This document shows positions 10,772 to 21,458 of a stretch of DNA of 52,500 bases, piece after piece; the stretch's first letter is position 1; each line of letters opens with the position of its first letter. This DNA is from Symbiodinium natans. Taxonomy: Eukaryota > Sar > Dinophyceae > Suessiales > Symbiodiniaceae. The notes beneath the pieces were generated by a model. That model worked only from the letters and a program-made list of their open reading frames with translations. It was not told where the DNA came from and ran no database searches. The stretch spans positions 241,709-294,208 of the forward strand of contig CAJNDS010002424.1 of NCBI GenBank assembly GCA_905221605.1, in the 5' to 3' direction. Made by a program: the position numbers and the translations under genes.

Positions 10772-12707
10772 AACGCCCCCCCCCCCCCCCAAGACCAACC
10801 TCCACATAAAACAAAGAGCAGTAGTACAGATATATACTACAAAAACGCCAATCATCACCCACAAAACAACAAGAAACAACCTAGGGAGACTAGGAGACTG
10901 CGACCTGGGGACGGAACTAAAAACTACTCCCCCCCCAAAACTAAAAAAACAAGAAATGGGACACGATGACCCGGACCACCTGGTGGACTAGTCTCCCATT
11001 TTTTTTCTGGTTTGTTTGGGTTTTTGGGGAGACGGGAGACTGTGACCGGGAGACGGAACCAAAAACAACTCCCCCCAAAACCAAAAAACAAAAAACACAC
11101 AAAAAACAAAAAAAAAAAAACTATAACCCGGACCAGCTGGGGGCCTCGTCTCCCGGTTGTTTTTGAGGAAAGACGGGAGACTGTGACCTGGAGACGGAAC
11201 GAACAACAACTCCCCCCAAAACCAAACAAAACTAAAAAGTAAACAAATTGGGACACTGTGACCCGGATTTGGGGGACCAGTCTCTCATGTTCGTTTTTTG
11301 TTTTAAGACATTTGTAAGCCCGAACGTAATGAACAAAATTTGCTCACAGTCTTCTCGCGTCCCGGGGCTTGCATGTAATGACGTTTTCGCATCACCCCCA
11401 TGCCCTCGAATGCTTCCTAGTCTTGTGGTGTGAGGAGTACCGTCATCCTCTTTTCTCCATTGTCTATATTTCATATCCAATACCCATTACCTGATATACA
11501 TACATGACACGGATAGTTCTTCTGTATTTATTTGCGTTCTCACAGGACCAGGCAAGCCCCACAAACATATGCATTTCTTAGGAAATTCAGCTCACTTTTA
11601 TACTACTTCGTCACGACTCATACATGAAAATATTGAAGCCCCGAGGCTTCCCTACAACTCTAGCGAGGCTTCCCTGCAATTCTATAGTTGCGTTTTCATA
11701 GGAGACCTACAAGAATGCTTTTTCTTGAGTTAGGGTTGGTCTTAGGGGGGGTTAGCACATACATATATATATATATGTATATATACACATTCATACATAT
11801 ATACATACATAACACAAATGACAAAGACATACCCGGAGGATTTCTAGAGGGCCTATTTTTGTAGCCCTAAACCCTAAACCCTAAACCCTAAACCCTAACC
11901 CCTACTAAACCCTAAACCCTAAACCCTAAACCCCCAAAACATCCGCGCAGCAAGGCGGCGGGACGAGTCCGGTCATACCTTTCCTGAGGTCGCCCTGGCC
12001 GCCCCCGCCGATATCCGGCGCTTGAGCCTTCAGAAAAAGAGGGTCCTGCGGGAGAGAACAAGGAGTTTCGAGGGGGGTTTAGGGTTTAGGGTTTAAAGGT
12101 TTAGAGTTTTCGGGATTAGGGTTTAACCCTATAAACATTACCAGATTTTATGGCTCCAAAAAGGTTTTTTGTTGGGATTTGGGGGGGGTACTAAAAGTTT
12201 GAAAACCTACTTTCATATTAATTCCTGTTTTGGGGTCACTTCTCTATGCCCTAAACCCTAAACCCTAAACCCTAAACCCTAAACCCTAAACCCTGAACCC
12301 TGAACCCTGAACCCTGAACCCTAAACCCTATATACCCTAAACCTGGGTTTTACGGACCGGGGAAAGTGCTCCCCGGTGCGGTACGGCCGCCGATGTTGAG
12401 TGTTTCCAAAAACGTGCCTACAACTCGGAGAGCAGACCCCTTAACAGATTGCTCCAAATCGCTACCCTAATCCTAAACCCTAAGCCCTCAACCCTGAACC
12501 TTGAACCTAAACCCTAAACCCCTTAACCCCCAAAAAAACCGCAAGCCTAAACCCTAAACCCTAAACCCTAAACCCTAAACCCTAATCTCTGAAACCTGAA
12601 AGCTACGGTTCTGGAAGCCTGGGCTCCCGCCTGCCTCCGGCCTCTCCATGTAGGGTTCTCTCTGCAACCCGGCCCCTTTCGATATCCCAGAAAGAAAGCG
12701 GAGAAGG
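7133..12707 (+). CDS. Candidate spliced gene, model 1 (partial)
   Basis: Four islands join in one phase: 7133-7264, 11951-12076, 12367-12450 and 12603-12707, all junctions phase 1. Acceptors are CACGTGCAG, CCGCGCAG, GGGAAAG and CTGAAAG. Donors are G-GTAGGG, G-GTTTAG, a possible GC donor (T-GCTCC) and G-GTTTAG. The second island is the most coding-like ([20 protein letters not shown], about three quarters of third positions G or C). Start and end lie elsewhere. The minus strand of the 11.95-kb island also shows a good acceptor (TTCTCTCCCGCAG), so strand is not certain. The first intron holds the satellite and hairpin cluster. Product unknown. Confidence 0.33.
7267..7380 (+). repeat. TTTGGGG variant telomeric array
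   Basis: About nine TTTGGGG units are followed by TTTAGGG and then TTGAGGG units. Each variant occupies its own block, which points to local homogenisation rather than random point decay. Confidence 0.9.
7600..7679 (+). repeat. 80-base poly-G run
   Basis: An uninterrupted G run immediately precedes the 21-bp satellite. It is by far the longest homopolymer in the window. True length in the genome is uncertain because long homopolymers are assembly-sensitive. Confidence 0.9.
7681..8133. repeat. 21-bp satellite (atgacccttagccacgaagaa)
   Basis: About 21 tandem copies of a 21-bp unit occur, a few with a single-base insertion (gaaggaaatg, gaaagaaatg). Because 21 is a multiple of three, the minus strand encodes repeated VAKGHFF peptides. 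The pure units early in the array and the insertions later suggest directional expansion. It is not a CRISPR: there are no spacers. Confidence 0.95.
8375..9370. repeat. Cluster of palindromic AAGAATCTGAG-CCC-CTCAGATTCTT hairpins
   Basis: About ten copies or half copies of a near-perfect palindrome (TAAGAATCTGAG, CCC, CTCAGATTCTTA) occur, for example at about 8587, 8762, 8838, 8945, 8980, 9014, 9075, 9158, 9266 and 9340. Most are followed by a TTAGCTTG...AAGCTTT tail. Each could fold into a short stem with a CCC loop. Direct repetition of an inverted repeat is unusual. It may be nested MITE ends (compare the TTGCTTAAGAA ends of element family 2) or structured RNA. Confidence 0.75.
9194..9262 (+). 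tRNA. tRNA-like pseudogene or SINE head
   Basis: A Pol III A-box-like TGGGCTAGTGG at 9206-9216 and a B-box-like GGCTCGAATCC at 9249-9259 have tRNA spacing. Between them a 5-bp stem TCCTT/AAGGA closes a 7-nt loop. The loop lacks T33 and the acceptor stem does not pair convincingly, so a functional tRNA is unlikely. A decayed tRNA or the head of a SINE fits better. Confidence 0.35.
9538..9945. mobile_element. Element family 3, large copy
   Basis: It starts gggatgttccgcctgatactaacagtcc and ends agggactgctagtataaggggg...catctc. The same inverted ends are found at 24237-24401. No open frame is present. It is a non-autonomous inverted-repeat element. Confidence 0.5.
10272..10350. mobile_element. 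Element family 5 (aggggcc...ggcccct ends)
   Basis: Ends taatataggggcc and ggcccctatatta are inverted around a core containing cttatggtccctttat. Related copies are at about 21176-21345 and 43397-43480. It is a short MITE-like palindrome with no coding capacity. Confidence 0.5.
10640..10790. repeat. TA-rich microsatellite ending in a C run
   Basis: Alternating atatat/catata blocks run to about 10768 and end at a C14 run (10777-10790). Open frames across it are translated low complexity. Confidence 0.9.
10884..11290. repeat. About 142-bp minisatellite, three units
   Basis: Units start at about 10893, 11033 and 11177 (ggagactg(c/t)gacc). Each carries gacggaac, a ccccccaaaac tract, gacccgga and gtctcc. 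Divergence is moderate. The 11300-11860 stretch after it is unique, and I see no supportable gene there. Confidence 0.75.
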
Positions 12708-13013
12708 GTTTAGGGTTTAGGGTTTAGGGTTTAGGGTTTGGGGTTTGGGGTTTGGGGTTTGGGGCTAAGGGTTTAGGGTTCAGGGCTTAGTGGTTAGGGT
12801 TTAGGGTTTCATGGTACCCAGGCAGGGAATCGTCGTTTAGATCAGGCGCGGGTCGGGGGGGGCTGAGGAGTTGATGGGAAAGGGTTAAGGTGGCTTAGAG
12901 GTCGGGCTGATGGTTAGGGCTAACCCTAAACCCTAAACCCTAAAACCTAAACCCTAAACCCTAAACCCTAAACCCAGGCTGTGGTAAGGCTTGGAGATTT
13001 GCAGGTAAGGCAG

Positions 13014-13073
13014 CGGCATCAGACGAGCAAACCACAATCAGAAGCTCCGCAATCGTCGCAGTAGGACCTGCGG
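13014..13073 (+). CDS. Candidate internal exon
   Basis: The island lies between CCCTAAA (12923-12975) and TTTAGGG (13074-13118). Acceptor CAG at 13011-13013; donor GG-GTTTAG formed by the array. The frame reads GIRRANHNQKLRNRRSRTCG, strongly basic. The minus strand is also open behind a CCCGCAG acceptor (IAELLIVVCSSDAAALPANL), so strand is uncertain. Confidence 0.28.
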
Positions 13074-13134
13074 GTTTAGGGTTTAGGGTTTAGGGTTTAG
13101 GGTTTAGGGTTTAGGGTCAGCCCATAACACAGAC

Positions 13135-13570
13135 GCAAATACTTCTGGCTGTGAGGCAGTTATCCTTGCGGCATGAAGAACGAAAAACACATGCTAGTGC
13201 TACTGGTAGTGCTTGCACTGGTACTTATACTAGCTCTTCTACCAGCACTGATATGTTTTGATAATAGTAATAGTAATACTCGTTCTTGCAAGCGCGGAGA
13301 TAAGAGTGATTGTGACAGCAACAGTCGTGGGCGAAGTATAAGCAGTACTGGTATGAACACTAGCAGGAACAGGAATACGACTAGGATTAGACATGGCAAA
13401 ACAGGAATAGTAATGACTCTGATAGAGGTGGTGATGGCAAAAGTAGTACTGGAAGTGGTAACAGTAATCGTCATCGTCAATACTACGAATAGTTGTATGT
13501 CATTGTGGCGAAGCAAGAACCATGGCAAAATAAACAACTGCAGCCAAAAAAAACAGCCCCAACAATGCTA
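13135..13570. other. Degenerate trinucleotide-rich non-island sequence
   Basis: This holds remnants of GTA/GTC-type repeats with about 130-codon open frames on both strands (Ser/Asn-rich plus, Leu/Val-rich minus). Both strands open over the same span, and the triplet repetitiveness shows decayed microsatellite rather than a gene. Confidence 0.6.
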
Positions 13571-13656
13571 AACCCCAAACCCTAAGCCCAAAGCCCCAAG
13601 CCCTAAACCCTAAACCCTAACCCCAAACTAAAACGAAGAAGGTCCAGGCTTTCGGG

Positions 13657-13658
<2 letters not shown>

Positions 13659-13697
<39 letters not shown>
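13659..13697 (+). repeat. 39-base poly-G run
   Basis: The G run is exactly divisible by three. On the minus strand it would keep an open frame through 13 Pro codons, from VESAHSLE into GPKAWTFF. On the plus strand it lies just before the first exon of model 2. Confidence 0.85.
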
Positions 13698-13699
<2 letters not shown>

Positions 13700-13723
13700 C
13701 CAGGGAATGTGCACTCTCCACAG

Positions 13724-16700
13724 GGATGGTGAAGGGCCTAGGCTCCCAACTCCAGCTCAAAAGTATGAGGTCTTCTCCCTGTTCGGATCTAAGCATTTAG
13801 AGGGCTGAGGGGTTTTCAGGGGCTTTCAGGGGCTTTGAGGGGTTTTGAGGGGTTTAGGGTTTAGGGTTTAGGGTTTAGGGTTTAGGGTTTAGGGTTTAGG
13901 GTTTTTTTTGAGGGGTTTGGTACCTCATAGCTGACTCCTGGCCAGACCCCCCACATTCGCCAAACTCTGAACCAGCCCTCTGCCAACCCGAAGGCCCTCC
14001 TCAAAAAAAAAGAAAACATACATATATATATATATATACATATATGATATACACATATATATATATATACACTTTATATATACTTTATATAGTCCCGATT
14101 TACCTAAGTAGCCCCCAAATAACCCCCAAACACCCCCCGAAGGGTCCCTCTAAAGGGTCCCTCCAAAAACGCCCCTGGACCCAAAGCGCCTGGACCGAAG
14201 GTTGCTTCATAAGACTTCACTCGCTCACTCGCGTGGTGGCTGTTCTTGGTGTTTTTTCCGACTTAGGGTTTAGGGTTTAGGGTTTAGGGTTTAGGGTTTA
14301 GGGTTTAGGGTTTAGGGTTCTACACTTCATACTCATGAGCTCTTACACATACGATTGTTGTACCATACCCTACCGGAAACTCAATACCCATCTGGGCGCT
14401 GTTGCTGCCAAGCCCGCGTCTACCCACAGGAGTCTCGAGCTTGGGGCTTGTAAACACGCCTAAGATGCTGCAACCTCAACTAGGTAACCCAGGAACCATC
14501 TCATAGTAGCTAAATAAAAAAAACAGAACCAAAAAAAGGTAAAAGGGTACCACTGGGCTAGAAAGCCAAACCTTCTCTTCGCTGCCTTGTGAGAGCATAA
14601 TCCTCTCCCACGGAGTACCCAACACTCTCGTCATCGCGGTCTTGTGGTTGTATGCCTGAGAATTGGGAACGAAAGGAGAACGAATGGAGAGCTGGTTTAG
14701 GGTTTAGAGTTCAGGGTTTAGGGAGCTACTTGTGTCATGAGGCTCGCTCCCTGCCGGGCGAGACCGAAGACCCCTAAACCCGAAGATAGCACCCCAAGAG
14801 TCAGCTGAGCTTGCACAACGGCATGACGGAAACAGGATCGACACACGCTCTGAAACCCAAACGCCAGGCCTGGTTGATGTGCTTGCAACAGTACCTCGTG
14901 CACTGCGAGGGAATCCCCCCTATACCCTAAACCCTAAACCCTACACCCTAAGCCCGAGGGCCCGAGGAACAGCCCTGAGAACAGCTCAGCAGCGTGTTCA
15001 CCAAACTCGCCCTTCACCCAGATGTTGATGAGTCACGGCGGCTAATGGTTTGTGGTTCAGGTGTTGCGGCTTTCAGGTGCAGAGTTGTTAGGGCTTGGGG
15101 GTTTAGGGTTTAGGGTTTAGGGTTCAGGGTTTAGGGTTTAGGGTTTAGGGTTTGCATTCCGAGACTTTCACAGGACCCTGAACCAACAACCCAAGCTGTG
15201 GCCAAGTTGCCGGAGGAAGTCTTGGCCGCCTTCCTGCGAAAGAATGCAAAAAAAGGCGCAAAGAACGGTTTTGGGTTTAGGGTTTAGAGTTTAGTGTTTA
15301 GGGTGTAGGGTTGAGGGTTTAGGGGTGAATTCCCATGTTGCCGGAACACATGCAGCAGACCCGGCCACAACGCAACCAGCCGCTGGATCCTTTAAAAGCG
15401 TCAAAAAACCTGCCTTGAACTGTACGCAGGCCCCCCCCCAAGCCCCAAAAGCCCAAAACCCTAAACCCTAAGCCCGTAGTTTTCAAAGGAGAGAGGGCAC
15501 CGCGGAGAGCATCCGAGCTCGCAAGGGCCGTGCATTCTAGAACGAGGTCTTGGGATGAAGCCCAAATCCCTCGAAACCCTGCCTGCTCCCTGGGTTTAGG
15601 GTTTAGAGTCTAGGGTTTGGGCTAAAGGGTTTATGGTTCCACCCGCTCCTGTTAAGGTGAAAACCTGCACCCTACTTGGAGGCTCATGGTACTTATAAGC
15701 CCCTTAATTAAGCGCCCCAATATGGTTATAAGTACAGTTTTTAGTGCAGCTACAAGTGGTTAGTAAGTACCACGAACCTCCAAGTACACTCTTGCTCCCT
15801 GCCTAAACCCTAAACCCTAAACCCTAAACCCTAAACCCTAAACCCTAAACCCTAAACCCTAAACCCACCTCCGAGATCACGAATCTCGCGCCGAAGTCGG
15901 CGGCAAACCACGAAGCCATGATCGATTGAAGGGCCTGGCGCGCGAAACCCTCCCTGAACCCTCAGCCCTGCCCACTGTGTAAGTCCTGAAACAACTCTTC
16001 ATACCCTAAACCCTAAACCCTAAACCCTAAACCCTAAACCCTAAACCCTAAACCCTAAACCCTAAACAGAAAGCCGGAAGCTGCGCAGCTTCTTGGATCC
16101 CTCTGCTTTGGGCGCCAGGCGGAGCGCACGCAGGCCGTGGCCCTAACGTACAGGAGGAGCCTCAGGTAACCGACACGCAGGAGGCCTGGGGTCAGGGTGT
16201 AGGGTTTAGGGGTTTAGGGTTTAGGGTTTAGGGTTTAGGGTTTAGGGTTTAGGGTTCAGGGTTCAGGGTTTGGGGTTTGGGGTTTTGGGTTGAGGGCCTA
16301 GGATTCGTAAGGCTTAGGGTTTCGGGCTTGGATTTGGGGTTGTGGGTGGTGGGGGGGGGGGGGGGGTTTAAGCAAGAGCTGTAGGGCTTCAGGATTCAGA
16401 GAGTGGCAGTTTTGCGCCCTAGACAACGCCTAAACTCTAAAACCACCTTCGGACCACAGGCCAGGGTACGTTCAACTCGAATGCTCTGGGGAACGTGTGT
16501 TAGGGCTTGCTGGGGTTTAGGGTTAGGGTTTAGGGTTTAGGGTTTAGGGTTTAGGGTTTAGGGTTTAGGGTTTAGGGTTTAGGGTTTAGGGTTTAGGGTT
16601 TAGGGTTTAGGGCTTAGGGCTTAGGGTTTAGGGTTTAGGGTTTAGGGTTCAGGTGCCCAGGCACCGCTTATGAATCAGGGCAACACGGGGCATCCTAGTT

Positions 16701-17395
16701 TCTGAACCCAAAACCATGAACCCTACACTCTAGTGGTCGAGGTTGAGGCATTGCCGGCACTTGCATGAGATGGAGTTTGGGGTTTGAAGGCCTTACGCTG
16801 CAGATAGGGTCTGGGCATTGGGTCTTTTTAAGTTTAGCGCTGTAGAACTTTACAGTATAGTTTAAGGTTTGCCCTAAACCCTAAACCCTAAACCCTAAAC
16901 CCTAAGCCCTAAACCCTAAACCCTAAACCCTAAGCCCTCAACGTTGAACCCCTAAATCTTTTGGATTTTGCGGCGGATCCCAGGGCCTTCTAAAGGGCCC
17001 CCACCGCGCAAGGGGGATCCACCAGGTTCAGGAGATGTAGGGTTTAGGGTTTAGGGTTAGGATTTGGGGTTTAGGGTTTAGGGTTTGGGGTTTGGGGTTT
17101 GGGGTTTGGGGTTTGGGTTTAGGGTTTAGGGTTTGGGGTTATAGGTTTCTAACCGGCTGTCTCTGAGCACACTGGCTTCGCTCGATCTCCATCAGCAGGG
17201 TCGTAGAGGACCTGCGGCAGAGCAAAGCCCTGAACCCTAAACCCTAAGCCCTAAACCCTAAACCCTAAACCCTAAACCCTAAACCCTAAATCTGAATAGG
17301 AGGGTCTTTGGGTCACTTTGAGATGCCTCAGAACGTGGGTGTACAGGCCTTTGGCTGGATCTGCTGCCCGACGATCTGTTGCACCTGCCCAGGGG
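13724..17395 (+). CDS. Candidate spliced gene, model 2 (partial, 9 exons)
   Basis: Exons 13724-13762, 14980-15047, 15174-15267, 15489-15593, 15876-15978, 16070-16165, 16996-17036, 17168-17221 and 17300-17395 join without a frame break. Donors include canonical GTATGA, GTAAGT and GTAACC; array-derived G-GTTTAG; and one GC donor (A-GCAAAG). Acceptors include ACTTTCACAG. Peptides include KLALHPDVDESRRLM, AVAKLPEEVLAAFLRKN and LLGSLCFGRQAERTQAVAL. The intron at 15979-16069 is only 91 nt and is mostly CCCTAAA. No start or stop is visible within the span. I recognise no domain; the peptides look helical and basic. This is the longest phase-consistent chain in the window. Confidence 0.45.
14024..14100. 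repeat. TA-rich microsatellite in an intron
   Basis: Alternating atatat/catata sequence lies within the second intron of model 2, beside an isolated A run. No coding function is inferred. Confidence 0.85.
15675..15784. mobile_element. Element family 1 (MITE), 110 bp
   Basis: Terminal inverted repeats CTTGGAGGCTCATGGTACTT and its near-perfect reverse complement close a 110-bp element with internal taagtac repeats. Other copies are at 18712-18817, 22096-22204, 29511-29616 and 49826 onward. This copy sits inside an intron of model 2. Confidence 0.8.
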
Positions 17396-17542
17396 GTTAG
17401 GGTTTAGGGTTTAGGGTTTAGGGTTTAGGGTTTAGGGTTTAGGGTTTAGGGTCTAGGGTTTAGGGTTTAGGGTTTAGGGTTTCGGGTTTCGGGTTTCGGG
17501 TTTAGGGCTTAGGGTTCCTAAACCCTAAACCATAAACCCGTT

Positions 17543-17639
17543 TTTGGAACACCGGACCCGCAACCCGCCTACATGAAGCCTGACGAGCTCTTCGCCCTGA
17601 AGCTCTTTTGCACAAAAAAGAGGCTCAACGCGAAACCCT
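17543..17639 (+). CDS. Candidate exon lacking a clear acceptor
   Basis: The island after CCCTAAA units at 17516-17538 is open for about 30 codons (YMKPDELFALKLFCTKKRLN). Its donor is T-GTAGCC, leading straight into a CCCTAAA array. No AG precedes the frame within the island, so its 5-prime boundary is unknown. It could continue model 2. Confidence 0.38.
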
Positions 17640-17999
17640 GTAGCCCTAAACCCTAAACCCTAAACCCTAAACCCCAAACACTAAACCCTAAACCCCAAAC
17701 CCCAAACCCCGTTTATGCGGTTTACGACTGCAGTCAGGCTCAGCAAGAGCAGTAACCAGAAAACCCAGCCCGAAAGCCCCTAACCATGGTACTCCTTAGC
17801 ACACACCAGAATGGCCCTGAAAAGCCTCTAAAAAATATTCCCACATAGAATCCCCCAAAAAGGGAGAGTAAAAACATATCCCTAAACCCTAAACCCTACA
17901 CACTACAAACCCTAAACCCTAAACCCTAAACCTTTAACCCTAAGCCCTAAACCCTAAACCCTACCCCCCCCGCACCCAAGCCGGCCTTAATTAGCTGAG

Positions 18000-18043
18000 C
18001 AAAGGCCGCTCCCCGAACTGTCACGGATTGGGCTGCCTCCTGG
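18000..18043 (+). CDS. Candidate short exon
   Basis: It follows ttaattagctgag, has the frame KAAPRTVTDWAASW, and ends at G-GTTTAG of the next array. It is short, so evidence is weak. The next stretch, 18098-18460, is degenerate gatagggtttataggg sequence without a gene. Confidence 0.3.
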
Positions 18044-18711
18044 GTTTAGGGTTTAGGGTTTAGGGTTGAGGGTTTAGGGTTTAGGGTTTAGGGTTTAGCC
18101 TCCTGGGGTCTTGCAGGGCTTATGGGGGCTTCTTGGGCTTCAGGGTTTAGGGTTGATAGGGCTTAGGGTTTCGGGCTTTTCGGGTTTTGTTCGGTTTTTA
18201 GGGCTCAGAGCTTATGGGGTTTTATCAGGTTGATAGGGTTTAGGGTTTGTGGGGTTTCATTCGGTTTTTGGGGCTGTCAGGGTCTAGGGCTTATAGGGTT
18301 GATAGGGTTTATAGGGTTTATGGGGTTTAGAGGGTTTATGGGGTTTTATCGAGCTTGCGGCGTCTATAGGGTTTATAGGGTCTAGAGGGTTTATAGGGTT
18401 TATAGGGTTTGTAGGATTTAAAGGGTTTGTAGGATTCACGCGGCACCTAGTAACCCTCTAAACCCCATAATAGAAGGCTGAAGATGAAGAAGGAGAATGA
18501 TAATGAGAAGAAGAAGAAGAAGAAGAGCTGTCAGAATAAGAACCGTGATAACTATCCTACATCCTGGGCACACCTGCTAAGGCAGTACTCGTTGCAGGCA
18601 CTAAACCCTAAACCCTAAACCCTTTTACAGTAAACTCCCGAAAGTTGCAATTAAGGCTGATTAGAGCTGCGACTCCCTTTGGTATACCTTCAAGGGGGAT
18701 ACTTGGAGGTT

Positions 18712-18817
18712 CATGGGTACTCGCAAGTAGGGTTACAAGTAGGGGCTAGCTATGGTTATAACCGTATTTCGGGACTGAGAACCCTACTTACAAGTACCCA
18801 TGAATCGAACCTTCAAG
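18712..18817. mobile_element. Element family 1 (MITE), 106 bp
   Basis: It starts CTTGGAGGTTCATGGGTAC and ends GTACCCATGAATCGAACCTTCAAG-like, which is an inverted match. The core carries ggttataaccg as in other copies. Confidence 0.75.
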
Positions 18818-18957
18818 CAAGGAGGTTCCCATATAGCAGCTTTAGAGCACTTAGAACCCTACACTCTAAACTCTAAACCCTAAACCCTAGACCCTAAACC
18901 CTAAACCCTAACCTCCACGTCTAATTAAGGCTGTTCCAACTTTTCAGTGTACTGTAG

Positions 18958-19013
18958 GCAGTAGGGCTTCGAGTTTCCCTCGCCCTCGAGGCCATCAAGG
19001 CACCTGAACCCAG
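18958..19013 (+). CDS. Candidate internal exon
   Basis: A strong 3-prime splice context lies just upstream: ctaattaagg then CTGTTCCAACTTTTCAG, with a second AG ten bases on. From the second AG the frame reads GLRVSLALEAIKAPEP up to AG-GTGCAG. The left flank is CCCTAAA and the right flank TTTAGGG from 19035. Confidence 0.38.
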
Positions 19014-19709
19014 GTGCAGAACAGAGTGTGGAGTGTTTAGGGTTTAGGGTTTAGGGTTTAGGGTTTAGGGTTTAGGGTTTAGGGTTTAGGGTTTAGGATG
19101 ATCGTGTGGTACCAAAGCCACAGCATGCGACAACGGGTATCGTGCTTTAGGGTGCCAAGCTCTCAGTAAGGAAGAATTTCGTATCCCACAACGCGGCCGA
19201 GATTTACCTCTCTGAAAGTTACATGGTCCCTTAGTATTTTTCCATACATCAGAAACCCTAAACCCTAAACCCTAAACCCTAAACCCTAACCCCTTTAAGG
19301 GGACCACATTAAGGGCCCATGAAAATACCCTCGGAGATAGATGAGCCCCCGAAACCCTAAGCCCCATGAACCCTAAATGCCTGATTACAAATTACAACGC
19401 TGCACACCGTTCTAGGTTTAGGGTTTAGGGTTTAGGGTTTAGGGTTTAGGGTTTAGGGTTTAGGGTTTAGGGTTTAGGGTTTAGGGCTTTTTGGCCCCGG
19501 CGGTCGATGTAAGGCAGAATTCTTAATGGACCCAAGCGGGAGAAGAAAGTACTTGCATGTCAGTGTGCACGGTATATAGTAGCTTCAGGGCCCAAGTATA
19601 TTCTGTATTGGTACCTGGACCCTTAGGGAAACTAGCCCCTGAACCCAAAACCCTAAACCCTAAACCGTAAGCCCTAGACCCTAGACCCCAAACCCTGTAA
19701 GAGAGGGAG

Positions 19710-20004
19710 GACCCTTCGGGGTTTTGCTCCTTGGGATGTGCGGGCACCATCACCGCCAAGGCGTAAAGCAAATGACACAACCTGGCAATTCTTCTGACAG
19801 GCTCTCCAGTCAAGGAAGGCTGTTGGGACAGTGTAGCCCTAAACGCTAAACCCTAAACCCTAAACCCCAAGCCCTAAACCCCAAGCCCTACCCCAAACTC
19901 AGGGCCTAGGCCGCCCCCCTACAGAAGGGGGGCGGCGCTTAAGCCCTTCGACCTCTATGGCGAAAGTCGACCCAGGTCGCTTGCCCGCCTCCTGCAGCCC
20001 GGAG
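19710..20004 (+). CDS. Candidate spliced gene, model 3 (partial)
   Basis: Exons 19710-19762, 19801-19830 and 19925-20004 are in phase. The first two are separated by a 38-nt intron (19763-19800, GTAAAG...TTCTGACAG). The second intron starts GTGTAG and ends in CCCTAAA-like units plus CCCCCCTACAG. Joined peptides include FCSLGCAGTITAKALSSQGR and LKPFDLYGESRPRSLARLLQ. Open frames on the minus strand here are shadows. Product unknown. Confidence 0.4.
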
Positions 20005-20009
20005 GTCGG

Positions 20010-20480
20010 TAGCACCCACGATGGGCAAGGTACCGGAACACGTTCTCCTCGGGACCAGTACTGGTCCTTATAATAAAGTAAATACCCCAACCCCCCCACC
20101 CCACCTTTGTGCCAGAATGGCTGGCATTTTCGGCGGGGGCACCCCCAGGCCCCGGGCCAGGAGGACCCGGACCCCTCGCCACAGCGTGTCCAGGAACCAG
20201 GAAGTGCTTGGCTGTTCCCCCTCCCTCTGACCCCCCCTTGGCCCCTGACCCCCCCCCTGGCCCTTACCCCCCCCTGCCCCCCTAACCCTCTGGTTCTTGG
20301 CCCCATGGCCTCCCCGCTCCCTCCTAGCCTCCTGACCCTGCAAACCCTCTAAAACCTTTCCTTTTCTATGCAGCTGAGGACCTAGCCTCAAACCTTTCCC
20401 TTGGCTGAAAGTGGTCATCGGTGACGGAAAGGTTTTTTTGAAAGTAAGCGATTGTCATGAGTTTAGGCCTAAGCCCAAAA
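20010..20480. other. C-rich non-island stretch
   Basis: C-rich sequence contains repeated ccctgacccccccttgg-type units (20220-20290) and overlapping open frames on both strands. There is no convincing splice-bounded exon. The G-rich complement would be quadruplex-prone. Confidence 0.5.
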
Positions 20481-20488
20481 AGGAATAG

Positions 20489-20639
20489 GTTTGGGTGGTT
20501 TGGCCGCCTCGGACGGCGTGGGATGGGAGACAAGTATTAGATGGCCCTCCACAATCGGGCCAGAACTGCTCTTCGCATCTGACGAGGCATTCGAGCCGCT
20601 GCTGCATCCTAACCTTCACAGCATCTACGTCCTATTACA
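20489..20639 (+). CDS. Candidate 50-codon exon
   Basis: The frame opens after GAATAG and reads ELLFASDEAFEPLLHPNLHS with IYVLLQ at the end. It stops at a probable GC donor (CA-GCAAAACCC) that leads directly into a 16-copy CCCTAAA array. Third positions are GC-rich. Confidence 0.42.
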
Positions 20640-21175
20640 GCAAAACCCTAAACCCTAAACCCTAAACCCTAAACCCTAAACCCTAAACCCTAAACCCTAA
20701 ACCCTAAACCCTAAACCCTAAACCCTAAACCCTAAACCCTAAACCCTAGCCCTCAACCCCAAACCCTGAACCCTATACCCTTCTCAAAACATGGTACTTC
20801 AAGGGTCAGAAATGTGTCGCAAGGACGGCTGGTAACGCTTCCAGGGCTGGATACCTAAGTGCTTGTGCAGCCGTGTAGAGAGGAGGAGCATCAAAGCTAC
20901 CTCCCCACCTAAGACTCCACATGGACACCAACTTCACTAGGGTTTAGGGTTTAGGGCTTAGGGGTTAAGGGTTCAGGGCTTATGGGTCACTTGACCTCGT
21001 TCCGGGCTTTTCGTGTGTCATGTCGGATGTTCCCGGAAGAAAATCAGAGTGTGCAGTCATGTCAGAATCAGGGCGTACTTTGCAAGGGCAACAGGGTACC
21101 ACTGGCGACCAAATGTCTGCTTCAAGGCATACTGCAGGAGCCTTCAGAATTAGAACAGGGCTTTGGGGGGTTCTT

Positions 21176-21345
21176 ATAGTATAATTATCCAGGGACCATA
21201 AGGGAATACCCCTATATTAAGCGCAGTAAGAGCCTTAAAAAAGAACAGGGTTTTGGGAGGGGGGGGGGGTTCTTATAGTAAAATTATGCAGGGGCCATTC
21301 GGGGATATCATTAGCAATTCTTCCGACCCCTATATTAAGCTGAGG
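21176..21345. mobile_element. Two copies of element family 5
   Basis: Two adjacent pieces each carry ttcttatagta(t/a)aattat(c/g)cagggaccat or ggggccatt and end in cccctatattaagc. They share sequence with 10272-10350 and 43397-43480. Confidence 0.5.
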
Positions 21346-21458
21346 CTTGCGTCAGCAGGCCCTCATAATAACACCCTACCTTCAAGCCCTAAGCCCTAAG
21401 CCCTAAACCCTAAGCCCTAAACCCTAAAAAAACCTGAGCCCCAGCACCCCAGCCACAG

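Noticed and set aside
14955-15060. Minus-strand exon (VKGEFGEHAAELFSGLFLG)
   Set aside because: The plus frame LSSVFTKLALHPDV has splice sites on both sides and joins in phase with its neighbours; the minus frame is cut by a stop and lacks an acceptor.
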